This document shows, piece after piece, positions 33,065-42,977 of a stretch of 64,000 bases of DNA. The translations under genes and the position numbers were made by a program. The notes under the pieces are model-generated. The model worked only from the letters and a program-made list of their open reading frames with translations. It was not told the origin of the DNA and made no database searches. Positions within the stretch are counted from its first letter, which is position 1, and every line of letters starts with the position of its first letter. This DNA is from Marinibacterium anthonyi. Lineage in GTDB: Bacteria > Pseudomonadota > Alphaproteobacteria > Rhodobacterales > Rhodobacteraceae. The stretch lies in contig CP031588.1 in the NCBI GenBank assembly GCA_003217735.2, positions 62,001-126,000 on the forward strand, in the 5' to 3' direction.

Positions 33065-34057
33065 ATGATCAGACGTACCTTTCTCGGGCTTTCGCTAAGC
33101 GCGCTTGCCGCCTCGACCGCCATGGCGCAGGAGGTCGACACATCCGACTGGCCGAACACGCTTGTGGTGGGCACCGCGTCGCCGGGCGGCACCCATGCGA
33201 TCTATGGCCAGGGCATCGCCTCGCTGATTTCGGCCCACGTGGGCGTCAAGGCGTCGACCCAGCAGACCCAGGGCCCCACCCAGAACCTGGTGCTGGTCCA
33301 TGCCGGCCGGGTCGATATCGGCCTGACCACCATGGGCCCCGCATGGGAAGCGATGCAGGGCGAGCTCGACCTGGATCCCGGCACGAAATACGACGACATC
33401 CGAGCGCTGTTCCCGATGTACATCACGCCCTTCCAGGCGGCGGCGCTGGAACGCTCGGGCATCACATCGGTCAGCGACCTGGCCGGCAAGACTGTGGGCG
33501 CCGGCCCGCGCGGCGGCACCGGCGGCACCTACTGGCCGCGCTGGTTCCAAGCCCTTGGCGTCGACGTCAACGTCCAGAACGGCCCGCTGGGCGACCAGAC
33601 ATCACAACTGGCCGATGGCCGCCTGGACGCGGTGACCACCGCCGCCGGCCTGCCGATCTCGGCCTTCAGCGAACTGGAAACCCTGGCGCCCACCGTCTTC
33701 TTCGGCCTCAGCCAGGACGAAATCGACACGCTCAAGGACCAGGTCCCCTATGCCAGCCCCTACGTGATCCCGGCGGGCAGCTACGAGGCGCAAAAGCAAG
33801 ACATCGAGACCCTGGCGATGTGGAACGTCGCCTTCACCAATTCCGGGATGTCCGACACGCTGGCCTACGAGATCGTCAAGGCCGTCTTCGAGAACCACGA
33901 CGAGATGGTCGCGACCCATGCCTCGGCCAGGGAAACGCTGCTTGAGAACGTGTCTAAGAACACCTTCATGCCGTACCACCCGGGCGCCGTGAAATATTAC
34001 CGCGAACAGGGCATCGACCTGCCAGACGCGACCATCCCTTCCGAAATGACGAATTGA
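33065..34057 (+). CDS. TAXI-family TRAP binding protein
   Basis: 330 residues. The start MIRRTFLGLSLSALAAS is a signal peptide cut after AMAQ. Family features are VGTASPGGTHAIYGQGIASL, TQGPTQNLVLVHAGRVDIGL, the GPRGGTGGTYWPRWFQ loop, and MWNVAFTNSGMSD. An AGGAGG ribosome site precedes the ATG. It hands its ligand to the fused permease encoded immediately upstream. TAXI proteins bind glutamate, alpha-ketoglutarate and other acids, so the ligand is taken from pathway context. Confidence 0.93.
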   Translation: MIRRTFLGLSLSALAASTAMAQEVDTSDWPNTLVVGTASPGGTHAIYGQGIASLISAHVGVKASTQQTQGPTQNLVLVHAGRVDIGLTTMGPAWEAMQGELDLDPGTKYDDIRALFPMYITPFQAAALERSGITSVSDLAGKTVGAGPRGGTGGTYWPRWFQALGVDVNVQNGPLGDQTSQLADGRLDAVTTAAGLPISAFSELETLAPTVFFGLSQDEIDTLKDQVPYASPYVIPAGSYEAQKQDIETLAMWNVAFTNSGMSDTLAYEIVKAVFENHDEMVATHASARETLLENVSKNTFMPYHPGAVKYYREQGIDLPDATIPSEMTN

Positions 34058-34064
34058 GGCCCCC

Positions 34065-35416
34065 ATGTCCGGATCCCCTGTCAGGGTCAGCGCGATCGAT
34101 TCTCCCATCTGGGGCGGCAGTTTTGCCGATGCCGAGATGCGGGCGGTCTTCGCCGGCGACACTTACATCGCGAAATGCGTGGAAACCGAAGTCGCGCTGG
34201 CCCGGGCACAGGCCGGGCTGGGCATGATACCGACGGAGGCGGCCGAAGGACTTTCGGCCGCCGCCAGGACCTGCCGCTTCGACATGGAGAAGCTGCGCGA
34301 GGAAACCGAGATCGTGGGTTATCCGATCCTGCCCATGGTCGAACAGCTGGCCGCCCATGCGGGCGAGGCCGGGCGCTACCTGCATTGGGGCGCCACCACG
34401 CAGGATATCATGGACACGGCGACGGTGCTGCAGCTTGAGGCCGCGCTGGCTCTGATCTCGCGCCGGCTGGATGCCGTGCGGGCGGCGCTGGTGACCCTGG
34501 CGCGCGATCACCGCGACACGGCCATGGCGGGCCGGACCCACCTGCAGCACGCCTTGCCGGTGACCTTCGGTTACAAGGCGGCGGTGTGGCTGTCGGCGCT
34601 GGATCGTCACGCCACGCGGCTGGAAGAAATCGGGCCGCGCGTGCTGGTGGTGGAATTCTCGGGCGCCGCCGGGACCCTGGCGTCATTGGGCGACCGGGGG
34701 CTTGAGGTGCAATCGGCGCTGGCCGCCGAGCTGGGCCTGGGCGTGCCGTCGATCACCTGGCATTCGGCGCGCGATTCCATCGCCGAGGCGGTGTCGCTGA
34801 TGGCGATGATCTCGGGGAGCCTGGCCAAGATCGCCTTCGACATCTCGATCATGATGACCACCGAACTGGGCGAGGTGTCTGAACCTTACGTGCGTCACCG
34901 GGGCGCTTCCAGCACCATGCCGCAGAAACAGAACCCGGTGTCGTGCGAATTGATCCTGGCCGGGGCGAAGATGGTGCGCAACCACATGGTGTCGATGCTG
35001 GACGCCATGGTGCACGATTTCGAACGCGCCACGGGGCCCTGGCACCTGGAATGGTCGGCGGTTCCCGAAGCCTTTGCGCTGACCTCCAGCGCGCTGGCGC
35101 AGGCGGATTTCATGCTGTCGGGGCTGGTCGTGCATCCCGACCGGATGGCGCGCAACCTGGACCATTCGCGCGGGCTGATCGTGGCCGAGGCGGTGATGAT
35201 GGCGCTGGCACCCGCGACCGGGCGGAAACAGGCGCATGACATCGTCTATGCCGGCTGTCGTCGCGCGGTGGACGAGGACCGGAGCCTGCGCGAGGTGCTG
35301 ACCGACACGCCTGCGGTGAGGGACACGCTTGGGGCCGATGCACTTGCGCGGCTGACCGATCCGGCGAACTACCTGGGCACCGCGCCCGCCATGGTCGATC
35401 GGGTGATCGCCGGACG

Positions 35417-35420
<4 letters not shown>
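34065..35420 (+). CDS. Fumarase/ASL-superfamily lyase, 3-carboxymuconate cycloisomerase/adenylosuccinate lyase-like
   Basis: 451 residues. Superfamily motifs in order are HWGATTQDIMDTA near residue 107, GRTHLQHALPVTFGYKAAVW near 155, and the mobile signature loop GASSTMPQKQNPVSCE near 285 with the catalytic Ser. It most resembles the PcaB/PurB branch but lies in a dicarboxylate operon, so it is unlikely to be the housekeeping PurB. It begins seven bases after the binding-protein stop and overlaps the next gene by four. The reaction is presumably beta-elimination or addition on a C4-dicarboxylate derivative. Confidence 0.87.
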
Positions 35421-36839
<1,419 letters not shown>

Positions 36840-36862
<23 letters not shown>

Positions 36863-38012
36863 AAAACCCCTGCCGATCACCTCGCCCGGCGCCAACGCCG
36901 TGGTGGATTTCGCCGGCCTGACCACCACCGCCGTCGCCGTCGTGTCGGACCGGCTGCACGGCGGCAAGCCGCTGGTGGGCTATGGCTTCGGGTCCATCGG
37001 CCGCTGGGCCGTGGGCGGCATCCTGACCGACCGCATGATCCCCCGCCTGATGCGCGCCGATCCCGACAGCCTGGTGGACGACAGCGGCCACCTGGACCCG
37101 TTCCGCTGCTGGACCGAAGCCATGCGCAACGAGAAACCCGGCGGCCATGGCGACCGGGCCTCGGCCATGGGGGCGCTGGACATGGCGCTGTGGGACCTGC
37201 GGGCAAAGGCCGAGGACAAGCCGCTGTATCGCCTTCTGGCTGACCGCTTTCGCGGGGGAACGGCCGATGCGGATATCGCCGTCTACGCGGCGGGGGGCTA
37301 TTACCGGCCCGACAAGGGCGTGCAGGCGCTGGAGGACGAGCTGAAGGGCTACCTGGACCTTGGCTACCGCGAAACCAAGATCAAGATCGGCGCGGCGCCG
37401 CTGGCCGAGGACATGAAGCGCATCGAGGCGGCGATCAAGGTGATGGGCGGCGGCGACCGGGTGGCGGTGGATGCCAACGGGCGCTTTGACCTGAAGACCG
37501 CGCTGGCCTATGCCGAGGCGCTCGCCCCGCTGAACCTGCGCTGGTACGAGGAAGCGGGCGATCCGCTGGATTACCGGCTGCAGGCGGTTCTGGCCGAACA
37601 TTACCCGAACCCCCTGGCCACCGGCGAAAACCTGTTTTCCCACCAGGACGCGCGCAACCTGCTGCGCTATGGCGGCATGCGGTCGGACCGGGACATCCTG
37701 CAATTCGACTGTGGCCTGGCCTATGGCCTGCCCGATTACCTCAGGACGCTGGAGGAACTGCGCCGGCACGGCTGGTCGCCGCGCAGCATCCATCCCCATG
37801 GCGGTCACCAGATGTCGCTGCACCTGGCGGCGGGTCTGGGGCTGGGCGGCAACGAAAGCTATCCGGGCGTCTTCCAGCCGCTGGGGGGCTTCGCCGATGT
37901 CTCGCAGGTGGTCGATGGCCGCGTGACGCTGCCCGACGCGCCGGGCGTCGGGCTGGAGCTGAAGGCGGGCCTGCGCGACTGGCTGGCCGAGGCCTTCGCC
38001 GATCATATCTGA
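36840..38012 (+). CDS. tarD: D(-)-tartrate dehydratase (enolase superfamily)
   Basis: 390 residues from ATG 36840. It follows the Bradyrhizobium D-tartrate dehydratase along its whole length: NEKPGGHGDRAS near residue 97, VYAAGGYYRPDKG near 148, the base motif KIKIG at 180-184, metal ligands Asp211 (VDANGRF), Glu237/238 (WYEEAGDP) and Glu263 (ATGENLFSHQDARNLLRYGG), and the His base in HPHGGHQMSLH at 320-323. It dehydrates D-tartrate to enol-oxaloacetate. This is the best functional anchor of the operon and makes tartrate or a close analogue the likely TRAP cargo. A hairpin without T-run follows (38011-38042). Confidence 0.9.
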
Positions 38013-38042
38013 TCCCGGCCCTTGCCCATGGGGCCCGGATCG
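38011..38042 (+). terminator. Possible terminator hairpin after tarD
   Basis: GATCC and GGCCC pair with GGGCC and GGATC around one mismatch and a short loop, directly after the stop. There is no T-run, so it may only stabilise the message or mark a Rho-assisted end. Confidence 0.3.
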
Positions 38043-38083
38043 CTCACACCGGGGAAAAGACCGGCAGAGCGAAGGGAGACCCC

Positions 38084-39040
38084 ATGGGTGTGAAGACGGC
38101 TGTCATCGGATTGGGGATCATGGGGCAGAGGATGCTTGAACACATGGTCCGGCACGACGGCTACGATCCGGTGGCGATCTGGGATCCCGATCCGGCGGCC
38201 TGCATGGCCGCGCAGGCGCTGGCCCCCGACGCCGCGATCACCGAAGACGCCGCTGCGGCCATCGCGGCGGCGGATCTGGTCTACCTTGCCTGCCCGCCGG
38301 TGCCCCGCAGGGCCTATGCGCTGGCCGCCGCCGATGCGGGCAAGGCCGTGTTCCTGGAAAAACCGCTGGGCGTCGACGTCGCCGAAAGCGAGGACCTGGT
38401 CACCCGGCTGGACGCGTCTGGCGTGCCGGCGGCGGTGAACTTTACCCAGGCCGCCGGGGTGGCGCTGACCGACGTGGCGGCCGCGGCGCGCATGGGCGAG
38501 ATGGGCACGCTGACGGGCGTCGACATCGTGCTGACCTATGCCGCCTGGCCGCGCGCCTGGCAGGTGGCGGCGGACTGGCTGCGTTTCCGGGCCGAAGGCG
38601 GCATGACGCGCGAGGTGCTGTCGCACTTCCTGTTCTTTTCGGAACGCATCCTGGGGCCGCTGTCGGTGGTCTGGGCCAAACCGTCCTATCCCGACGATCC
38701 CGCGCTGTGCGAAACCCACCTGCTGGCCCGCCTGGAAAACGGCGATGGTCTGCCGGTGTCGATTCTGGCCAGCGTCGGCGGCGCCCAGCCCGACCGGCAG
38801 GAGCTGACGATCAAGGGCACGCTGACCAGCCGGCGGGTGACCGATTTCTACGTCGACGCGGTGTCGGACGGACGGGCCTTCGCCGAGCTGACGGAACGCC
38901 CCGAAGATCCCCGCGCGGTCAGCCTGAAGGCGCAGCTGGACGATCTGCTGCTGTGCATCGACGGCCAGCCGAACCGGCTGGCCACCCCGGCCGAGGCGCT
39001 GCGTGTGCAAAAACTGGTCGAGGCGATGCTGAGCGCCTGA
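38084..39040 (+). CDS. Gfo/Idh/MocA-family oxidoreductase
   Basis: 318 residues. The NAD(P) fold starts KTAVIGLGIMGQRMLEHMV, and the family signature VFLEKPLGVDVAES is near residue 90. The C-terminal substrate domain contains GGMTREVLSHFLFFSERILG, where the His is in the place of the family catalytic histidine. RBS GAAGGGAG is six bases upstream. It is 71 bases after tarD on the same strand and may be the last gene of the operon, oxidising a hydroxy-acid or sugar-acid intermediate. The substrate cannot be deduced. Confidence 0.88.
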   Translation: MGVKTAVIGLGIMGQRMLEHMVRHDGYDPVAIWDPDPAACMAAQALAPDAAITEDAAAAIAAADLVYLACPPVPRRAYALAAADAGKAVFLEKPLGVDVAESEDLVTRLDASGVPAAVNFTQAAGVALTDVAAAARMGEMGTLTGVDIVLTYAAWPRAWQVAADWLRFRAEGGMTREVLSHFLFFSERILGPLSVVWAKPSYPDDPALCETHLLARLENGDGLPVSILASVGGAQPDRQELTIKGTLTSRRVTDFYVDAVSDGRAFAELTERPEDPRAVSLKAQLDDLLLCIDGQPNRLATPAEALRVQKLVEAMLSA

Positions 39041-39053
39041 ACCGGGCCTAAAT

Positions 39054-39077
39054 CGGTCGTGAACCGGTTCACGACCG
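39054..39077. promoter_or_regulatory. Perfect 24-bp palindrome between the oxidoreductase gene and psd
   Basis: The half CGGTCGTGAACC is followed directly by its exact reverse complement. The inner TGAACCGGTTCA looks like a LacI/GalR operator with a central CpG. It starts 14 bases after the oxidoreductase stop, and no T-run follows, so it could be either an operator for psd or a Rho-independent hairpin lacking its U-tract. Confidence 0.5.
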
Positions 39078-39192
39078 GCCGATCCTTGCACAGAACGGCC
39101 GGCCGGGTGCGAAGGGGCATTTGCCATGGCGCCCGGTCTCTGTACTGGTGAAACTTCAAAGCAAACGTCTTCGCAGAAGGGAACGACGCGAC

Positions 39193-39885
39193 ATGAGCAT
39201 TCGGATGACCTCCACCTTCATCAAGCCGATGCATCCGGAAGGCATCCGTTTCGTGGCCATCTTCGCCGTGATCACATTCGGCTTATGGTGGCTTTCGGAT
39301 TTCCTGGCGCTGATCGGTCTGGGCCTGACCGTCTGGTGCTATTACTTCTTTCGCGACCCCGAACGGGTGACACCGCCGCGCCCCGGCCTGATCGTCAGCC
39401 CCGCCGACGGCATCGTGTCGATCATCGAACCGGCCGTGCCTCCGGCGGAACTGGGCATGCCGCCCACGCCGCTGACGCGGGTCAGCGTCTTCATGTCGGT
39501 GTTCAACTGCCACGTGAACCGTGTGCCCGTCGCCGGCGAGGTCACCGGGATCGCCTATCATCCGGGCAAGTTCTTCAACGCCTCGCTGGACAAGGCCAGC
39601 GCCGAGAACGAACGCAACAGTCTGCGCATCCAGATGGAAGACGGGCGCGATCTGGCCGTGGTGCAGATTGCCGGGCTGGTGGCCCGGCGGATCGTGTGTT
39701 TCATCAAGCCCGGCGCGCGCATGGCCACCGGCGAGCGGTTCGGCCTGATCCGGTTCGGATCGCGCCTGGACGTCTATCTGCCGGAAGGCATCGAGCCGCT
39801 GGTCAGCGTCGGGCAGACCATGGTCGCGGGTGAAACCGTGTTGGCCGATTTCACGCCCATTGAACACCAGGTGCCCGCCGCATGA
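39193..39885 (+). CDS. psd: Phosphatidylserine decarboxylase proenzyme
   Basis: 230 residues, the short alphaproteobacterial form. An N-terminal membrane segment ([21 protein letters not shown]) is followed by [58 protein letters not shown], and the self-cleavage site [11 protein letters not shown], with Gly189-Ser190 as the bond that yields the pyruvoyl group. It turns phosphatidylserine into phosphatidylethanolamine at the inner membrane. The ATG 39193 is preferred over an upstream frame start. It overlaps pssA by four bases and is a housekeeping gene among catabolic cassettes. Confidence 0.96.
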   Translation: MSIRMTSTFIKPMHPEGIRFVAIFAVITFGLWWLSDFLALIGLGLTVWCYYFFRDPERVTPPRPGLIVSPADGIVSIIEPAVPPAELGMPPTPLTRVSVFMSVFNCHVNRVPVAGEVTGIAYHPGKFFNASLDKASAENERNSLRIQMEDGRDLAVVQIAGLVARRIVCFIKPGARMATGERFGLIRFGSRLDVYLPEGIEPLVSVGQTMVAGETVLADFTPIEHQVPAA

Positions 39886-40631
39886 CCGGATCCAACGGAA
39901 CACCTTCGTCCGAACTGTCGATCAACCAGCTTCTGCCCAACATGCTGACCATCTCGGCGGTCTGCGCCGGGGTGTCGGCGATCCGCTTCGGGGTGGACGG
40001 CAATTACGTGCTGGCCGTGCAGCTGATCCTGGCGGCGGCCATCCTCGACGGGCTCGACGGACGGCTGGCCCGGGCGCTCGACAGCCAGAGCAAGGTGGGC
40101 GCCGAGCTGGATTCGCTGGCCGATTTCGTGAATTTCGGGGTCGCCCCGCCGCTGGTGCTGTATTTCTGGGGGCTGCAGACGATGCCCAACATCGGCTGGC
40201 TGGCGGTCCTGTTCTTCGCCATCTGCTGCGTCGTCCGACTGGCCCGGTTCAACGTCTCGAACGCCTCCGAGACATCGGGCGACAACCGGTTCTTCACCGG
40301 CGTGCCGGCCCCGGCGGGCGCCCTGCTGGTGATGCTGCCGCTTTACGTGTCCTTCGCGGTGACCGACCACCGGATCCTGCCCAGCTTCGTCATCTGCGCC
40401 CACATGGTGGTCGTGGGCGCGTTGATGATCAGCAAGATCCGGACCTGGTCGTTCAAATCCGTGAAGATTCCGCGCGAACGGGTGCGGTTCTTCTTCGTGG
40501 GCTCGGCGCTCGTCGGCGCTGCCTTGCTCATTTTCACGTGGGAGTCACTGGCAGCCCTTTGCGTGGCCTACGTGGCAATCGTTATCATTGCGTTAGTTTA
40601 CGAAAAGCGCAGAAAGAATCAGGAGAACTGA
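39882..40631 (+). CDS. pssA: CDP-diacylglycerol-serine O-phosphatidyltransferase
   Basis: 249 residues with the complete CDP-alcohol phosphotransferase motif: Asp59-Gly60, Ala63-Arg64, Gly73, Asp77 and Asp81 in the stretch from [11 protein letters not shown] to LDSLAD. About eight membrane spans (for example [17 protein letters not shown]). It makes phosphatidylserine, the substrate of Psd encoded just upstream. The start lies within the psd stop (ATGA). The C-terminus is basic (EKRRKNQEN). Confidence 0.95.
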   Translation: MTGSNGTPSSELSINQLLPNMLTISAVCAGVSAIRFGVDGNYVLAVQLILAAAILDGLDGRLARALDSQSKVGAELDSLADFVNFGVAPPLVLYFWGLQTMPNIGWLAVLFFAICCVVRLARFNVSNASETSGDNRFFTGVPAPAGALLVMLPLYVSFAVTDHRILPSFVICAHMVVVGALMISKIRTWSFKSVKIPRERVRFFFVGSALVGAALLIFTWESLAALCVAYVAIVIIALVYEKRRKNQEN

Positions 40632-40635
40632 ACCC

Positions 40636-41250
40636 GTGGAGATCGAAGCGGTCAGCACCGCCTACGCCCGATGGGCCCCGGTTTACGATCATACGTTCGG
40701 CGCCGTGACGCAGACCGGGCGCCGCGCCGCCGTCGGATTGATGAACAAGCACCCCGGCACCGTTCTGGAAGTGGGCGTCGGCACCGGCCTGGCGCTGGAT
40801 TTCTATGCGCCCCAGATGCAGGTCACCGGCATCGACTTCAGCGAAGAGATGCTGGACAAGGCCCGCGCCCGGAAGGAAGAAAAGGGGCTGTCCCACGTGT
40901 TGAGCCTGCGCCAGATGGATGCGCGCAAGCTGGATTTCCCGGACAATCACTTCGACAACGTCGCCGCGATGCACGTTTTGTCGGTGGTCCCCGAACCCGA
41001 ACGCGTCATGTCCGAGATCGCGCGGGTCTGCAAACCCGGCGGCCGGGTTGTGATCACAAACCACTTCAGGCGGGAAACCGGTGCGCTGGCGGCGATCGAA
41101 CGGCTGGCGGCGCCGCTGTCGAACCTGCTGGGCTGGCATTCCGATTTCGCCATGGACCGGGTGCTGCAGGATGACCGGCTGTCGGTGGAACAGACCCGCC
41201 GCCTGCCGCCCCTGGGCATGATGACCCTGCTGGTCCTGACCAAGGCCTGA
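40636..41250 (+). CDS. pmtA: Phosphatidylethanolamine N-methyltransferase, Rhodobacter type
   Basis: 204 residues from a GTG at 40636, four bases after the pssA stop, with AGGAG nearby. The N-terminus STAYARWAPVYDHTFG and the SAM-binding motif LEVGVGTG near residue 45, then GIDFSEEMLDKARAR, VVPEPERVMSEIARVCKPGG and VVITNHF, follow Rhodobacter PmtA. It methylates phosphatidylethanolamine stepwise to phosphatidylcholine. With psd and pssA this gives a three-gene route from CDP-diacylglycerol to phosphatidylcholine. Confidence 0.92.
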   Translation: MEIEAVSTAYARWAPVYDHTFGAVTQTGRRAAVGLMNKHPGTVLEVGVGTGLALDFYAPQMQVTGIDFSEEMLDKARARKEEKGLSHVLSLRQMDARKLDFPDNHFDNVAAMHVLSVVPEPERVMSEIARVCKPGGRVVITNHFRRETGALAAIERLAAPLSNLLGWHSDFAMDRVLQDDRLSVEQTRRLPPLGMMTLLVLTKA

Positions 41251-41265
41251 GGATATATGACGCAG

Positions 41266-41285
41266 CCGGCCCCCAAGGGGGCCGG
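41266..41285. terminator. Hairpin between convergent pmtA and TpsB-like genes
   Basis: CCGGCCCCC (41266-41274) and GGGGGCCGG (41277-41285) pair perfectly around AA; the effective loop is CAAG. It lies 15 bases after the pmtA stop and six before the stop of the leftward TpsB-like gene, so it can end transcription from both sides. Only GTTTC follows on the plus strand, a weak U-tract. Confidence 0.6.
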
Positions 41286-41291
41286 GCCGTT

Positions 41292-42968
41292 TCAGAACGG
41301 CATCGCGATGCGGAACAGCACGCTGCCGCCCGGGTCGTCCAGGCTGTCGGGCGTCGTCCAGGGCAGCGCGCCGACCAGCTGCACCATCAGCCTGTCCGCC
41401 ACCATGGCGCCCAGTCCCACGCCGTAGGATCCCAGGCTGTCCGCGCCGATCCCGGCGCTTTGCGACCAGACGGTGCCGTAATCGGCAAAGACCGACAGGG
41501 TGAATTCGGGCATGACATCCAGCCGCGTCTCGATGTCGCGGCCGATTTCGACCGCCGTGGCGGCGCCACTGTCACCCGACAGGCTGCCGTTGTCGAAGGC
41601 CCAGCCATAGGGATCGCCGCCAAGCGCGAACTGCACCGCGCCGGGCAGCGGTTCGGGCGAAAACTGGCCCGCGGCGCGGACCCTGAGGTTCGCGACCGGC
41701 CCCAGCGCGCGAAGATAGTCGACCGAGGCGCTGATGAACCGGAAATCGCCCGGAACGTCGCCCATGTCGATGTCATCCGCCACGCCCAGGTTCACGCCGC
41801 CCTCGGCACTTAGCGACCCGGTCTCCAGCAACCGGTCGTATTCCAGCGAAAAGGTCGCCCACCGGGTCTGGCTGCGCGACAGGGCGGATCCCGCCACGTC
41901 GACATCGTCGTCCCGGATCGTCAGCTCGGCCTTGCCGAACAGGCTCTGATCCAGCGTGCGCAGGATCGGGTAGGCCAGGTAGCCGGTCCCGATGGTCGAT
42001 GTGACGTCGATGTCCTGGTCCTTCAGCGACCCGCCCGGATGCTGGCTGAGATAGGTCAGGCTGAACCCGGCGGTCAGCCCGTCATGTCCCACGGGATAAT
42101 CCTGCGAGAACTGGAACAGCCCCAGCTCCTTTGGATCGTCGGGCACCACCACGCCGACCAGGTTGGTCGTTTCGAACCGGCGCAGCATGTCGTTCAGCGT
42201 CACGCTGGAAGACAATTCCAGCGGGCCCACGGCTTCGGAGCCGAGATTGTCCAGCCCGATCATCCCCGACCGCTTGTCCTGGCCGATATCCAGCTTCAGA
42301 AGCCCGCCGCCCGTCGCGTCCTCGGGGCGCACGAAGGTGCCCTCGATCTCAAGCCCGCCCAGGTCGCTCATCAGAAGCAGGACGCGCTCGGCCTCCTTCA
42401 CGCGGATCGGGTGCATGGCGAGGATGCGGTCGATATAGGGTTTCAGCCGGTCTTCGATGCCGGGGATGTCGCTGGTGATCTCGACCCGCTGGACATAGCC
42501 TTCGTAGACCTGCAGGCGGACCCGCCCGGTGGCGAAATCCTGGACCGGAACGACGGTCTTGGAAAAATAGCCGGCCGCCAGGTAGGCGGCATCTACCGCC
42601 TCGGCCATGCGGTACAGGTCGGCCAGCGTGATCGTCGTGCCGATGCGGTTCTGCCAGATCGGGACGAGGTCCTGCACCGGAACGGTGCGCGCGCCGTCGA
42701 CGGTGACCGATTTCAGCGCAATGGTGATCCGTTCGGCCGCGGCCATGTCGACGCGCTTGCGCTGGTCCTCGACCGAAAGGCCAACCGTGCCGACCTGCGG
42801 GGGCGGGGTGAAGCGCTGGAGGATGACGGTCTGGCCGGCCAGCGCCCGGTCGACGACCGGCGCGGACTGGGCAAAGGCGCCGCAGGGCACAACCAGAAGG
42901 ACGGCCAGCGCGGGCGCGGACAGCAAGGACGGGGTCCGGCACGCCGGAAGGGACAGGTGTGTCATCAA
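41292..42968 (-). CDS. TpsB/FhaC/ShlB-family outer-membrane transporter (two-partner secretion)
   Basis: 558 residues. The signal peptide ends CGAFAQ. Two POTRA domains follow: LKSVTVDGARTVPVQDLVP near residue 85 and VRLQVYEGYVQRVEI near 150. A 16-strand barrel occupies the rest and ends in FRIAMPF with a terminal Phe, as outer-membrane barrels do. The loop-6 region reads GGDPYGWAFDNGSLSGDSG: the usual Arg of VRGF / YGR(A/G)F is Trp456. TpsB exports a large TpsA partner, but none is encoded here. It is the second gene of a leftward pair with a serine hydrolase, nine bases apart. Confidence 0.87.
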   Translation of the reverse strand: MMTHLSLPACRTPSLLSAPALAVLLVVPCGAFAQSAPVVDRALAGQTVILQRFTPPPQVGTVGLSVEDQRKRVDMAAAERITIALKSVTVDGARTVPVQDLVPIWQNRIGTTITLADLYRMAEAVDAAYLAAGYFSKTVVPVQDFATGRVRLQVYEGYVQRVEITSDIPGIEDRLKPYIDRILAMHPIRVKEAERVLLLMSDLGGLEIEGTFVRPEDATGGGLLKLDIGQDKRSGMIGLDNLGSEAVGPLELSSSVTLNDMLRRFETTNLVGVVVPDDPKELGLFQFSQDYPVGHDGLTAGFSLTYLSQHPGGSLKDQDIDVTSTIGTGYLAYPILRTLDQSLFGKAELTIRDDDVDVAGSALSRSQTRWATFSLEYDRLLETGSLSAEGGVNLGVADDIDMGDVPGDFRFISASVDYLRALGPVANLRVRAAGQFSPEPLPGAVQFALGGDPYGWAFDNGSLSGDSGAATAVEIGRDIETRLDVMPEFTLSVFADYGTVWSQSAGIGADSLGSYGVGLGAMVADRLMVQLVGALPWTTPDSLDDPGGSVLFRIAMPF

Positions 42969-42977
42969 CGGGTCCGG

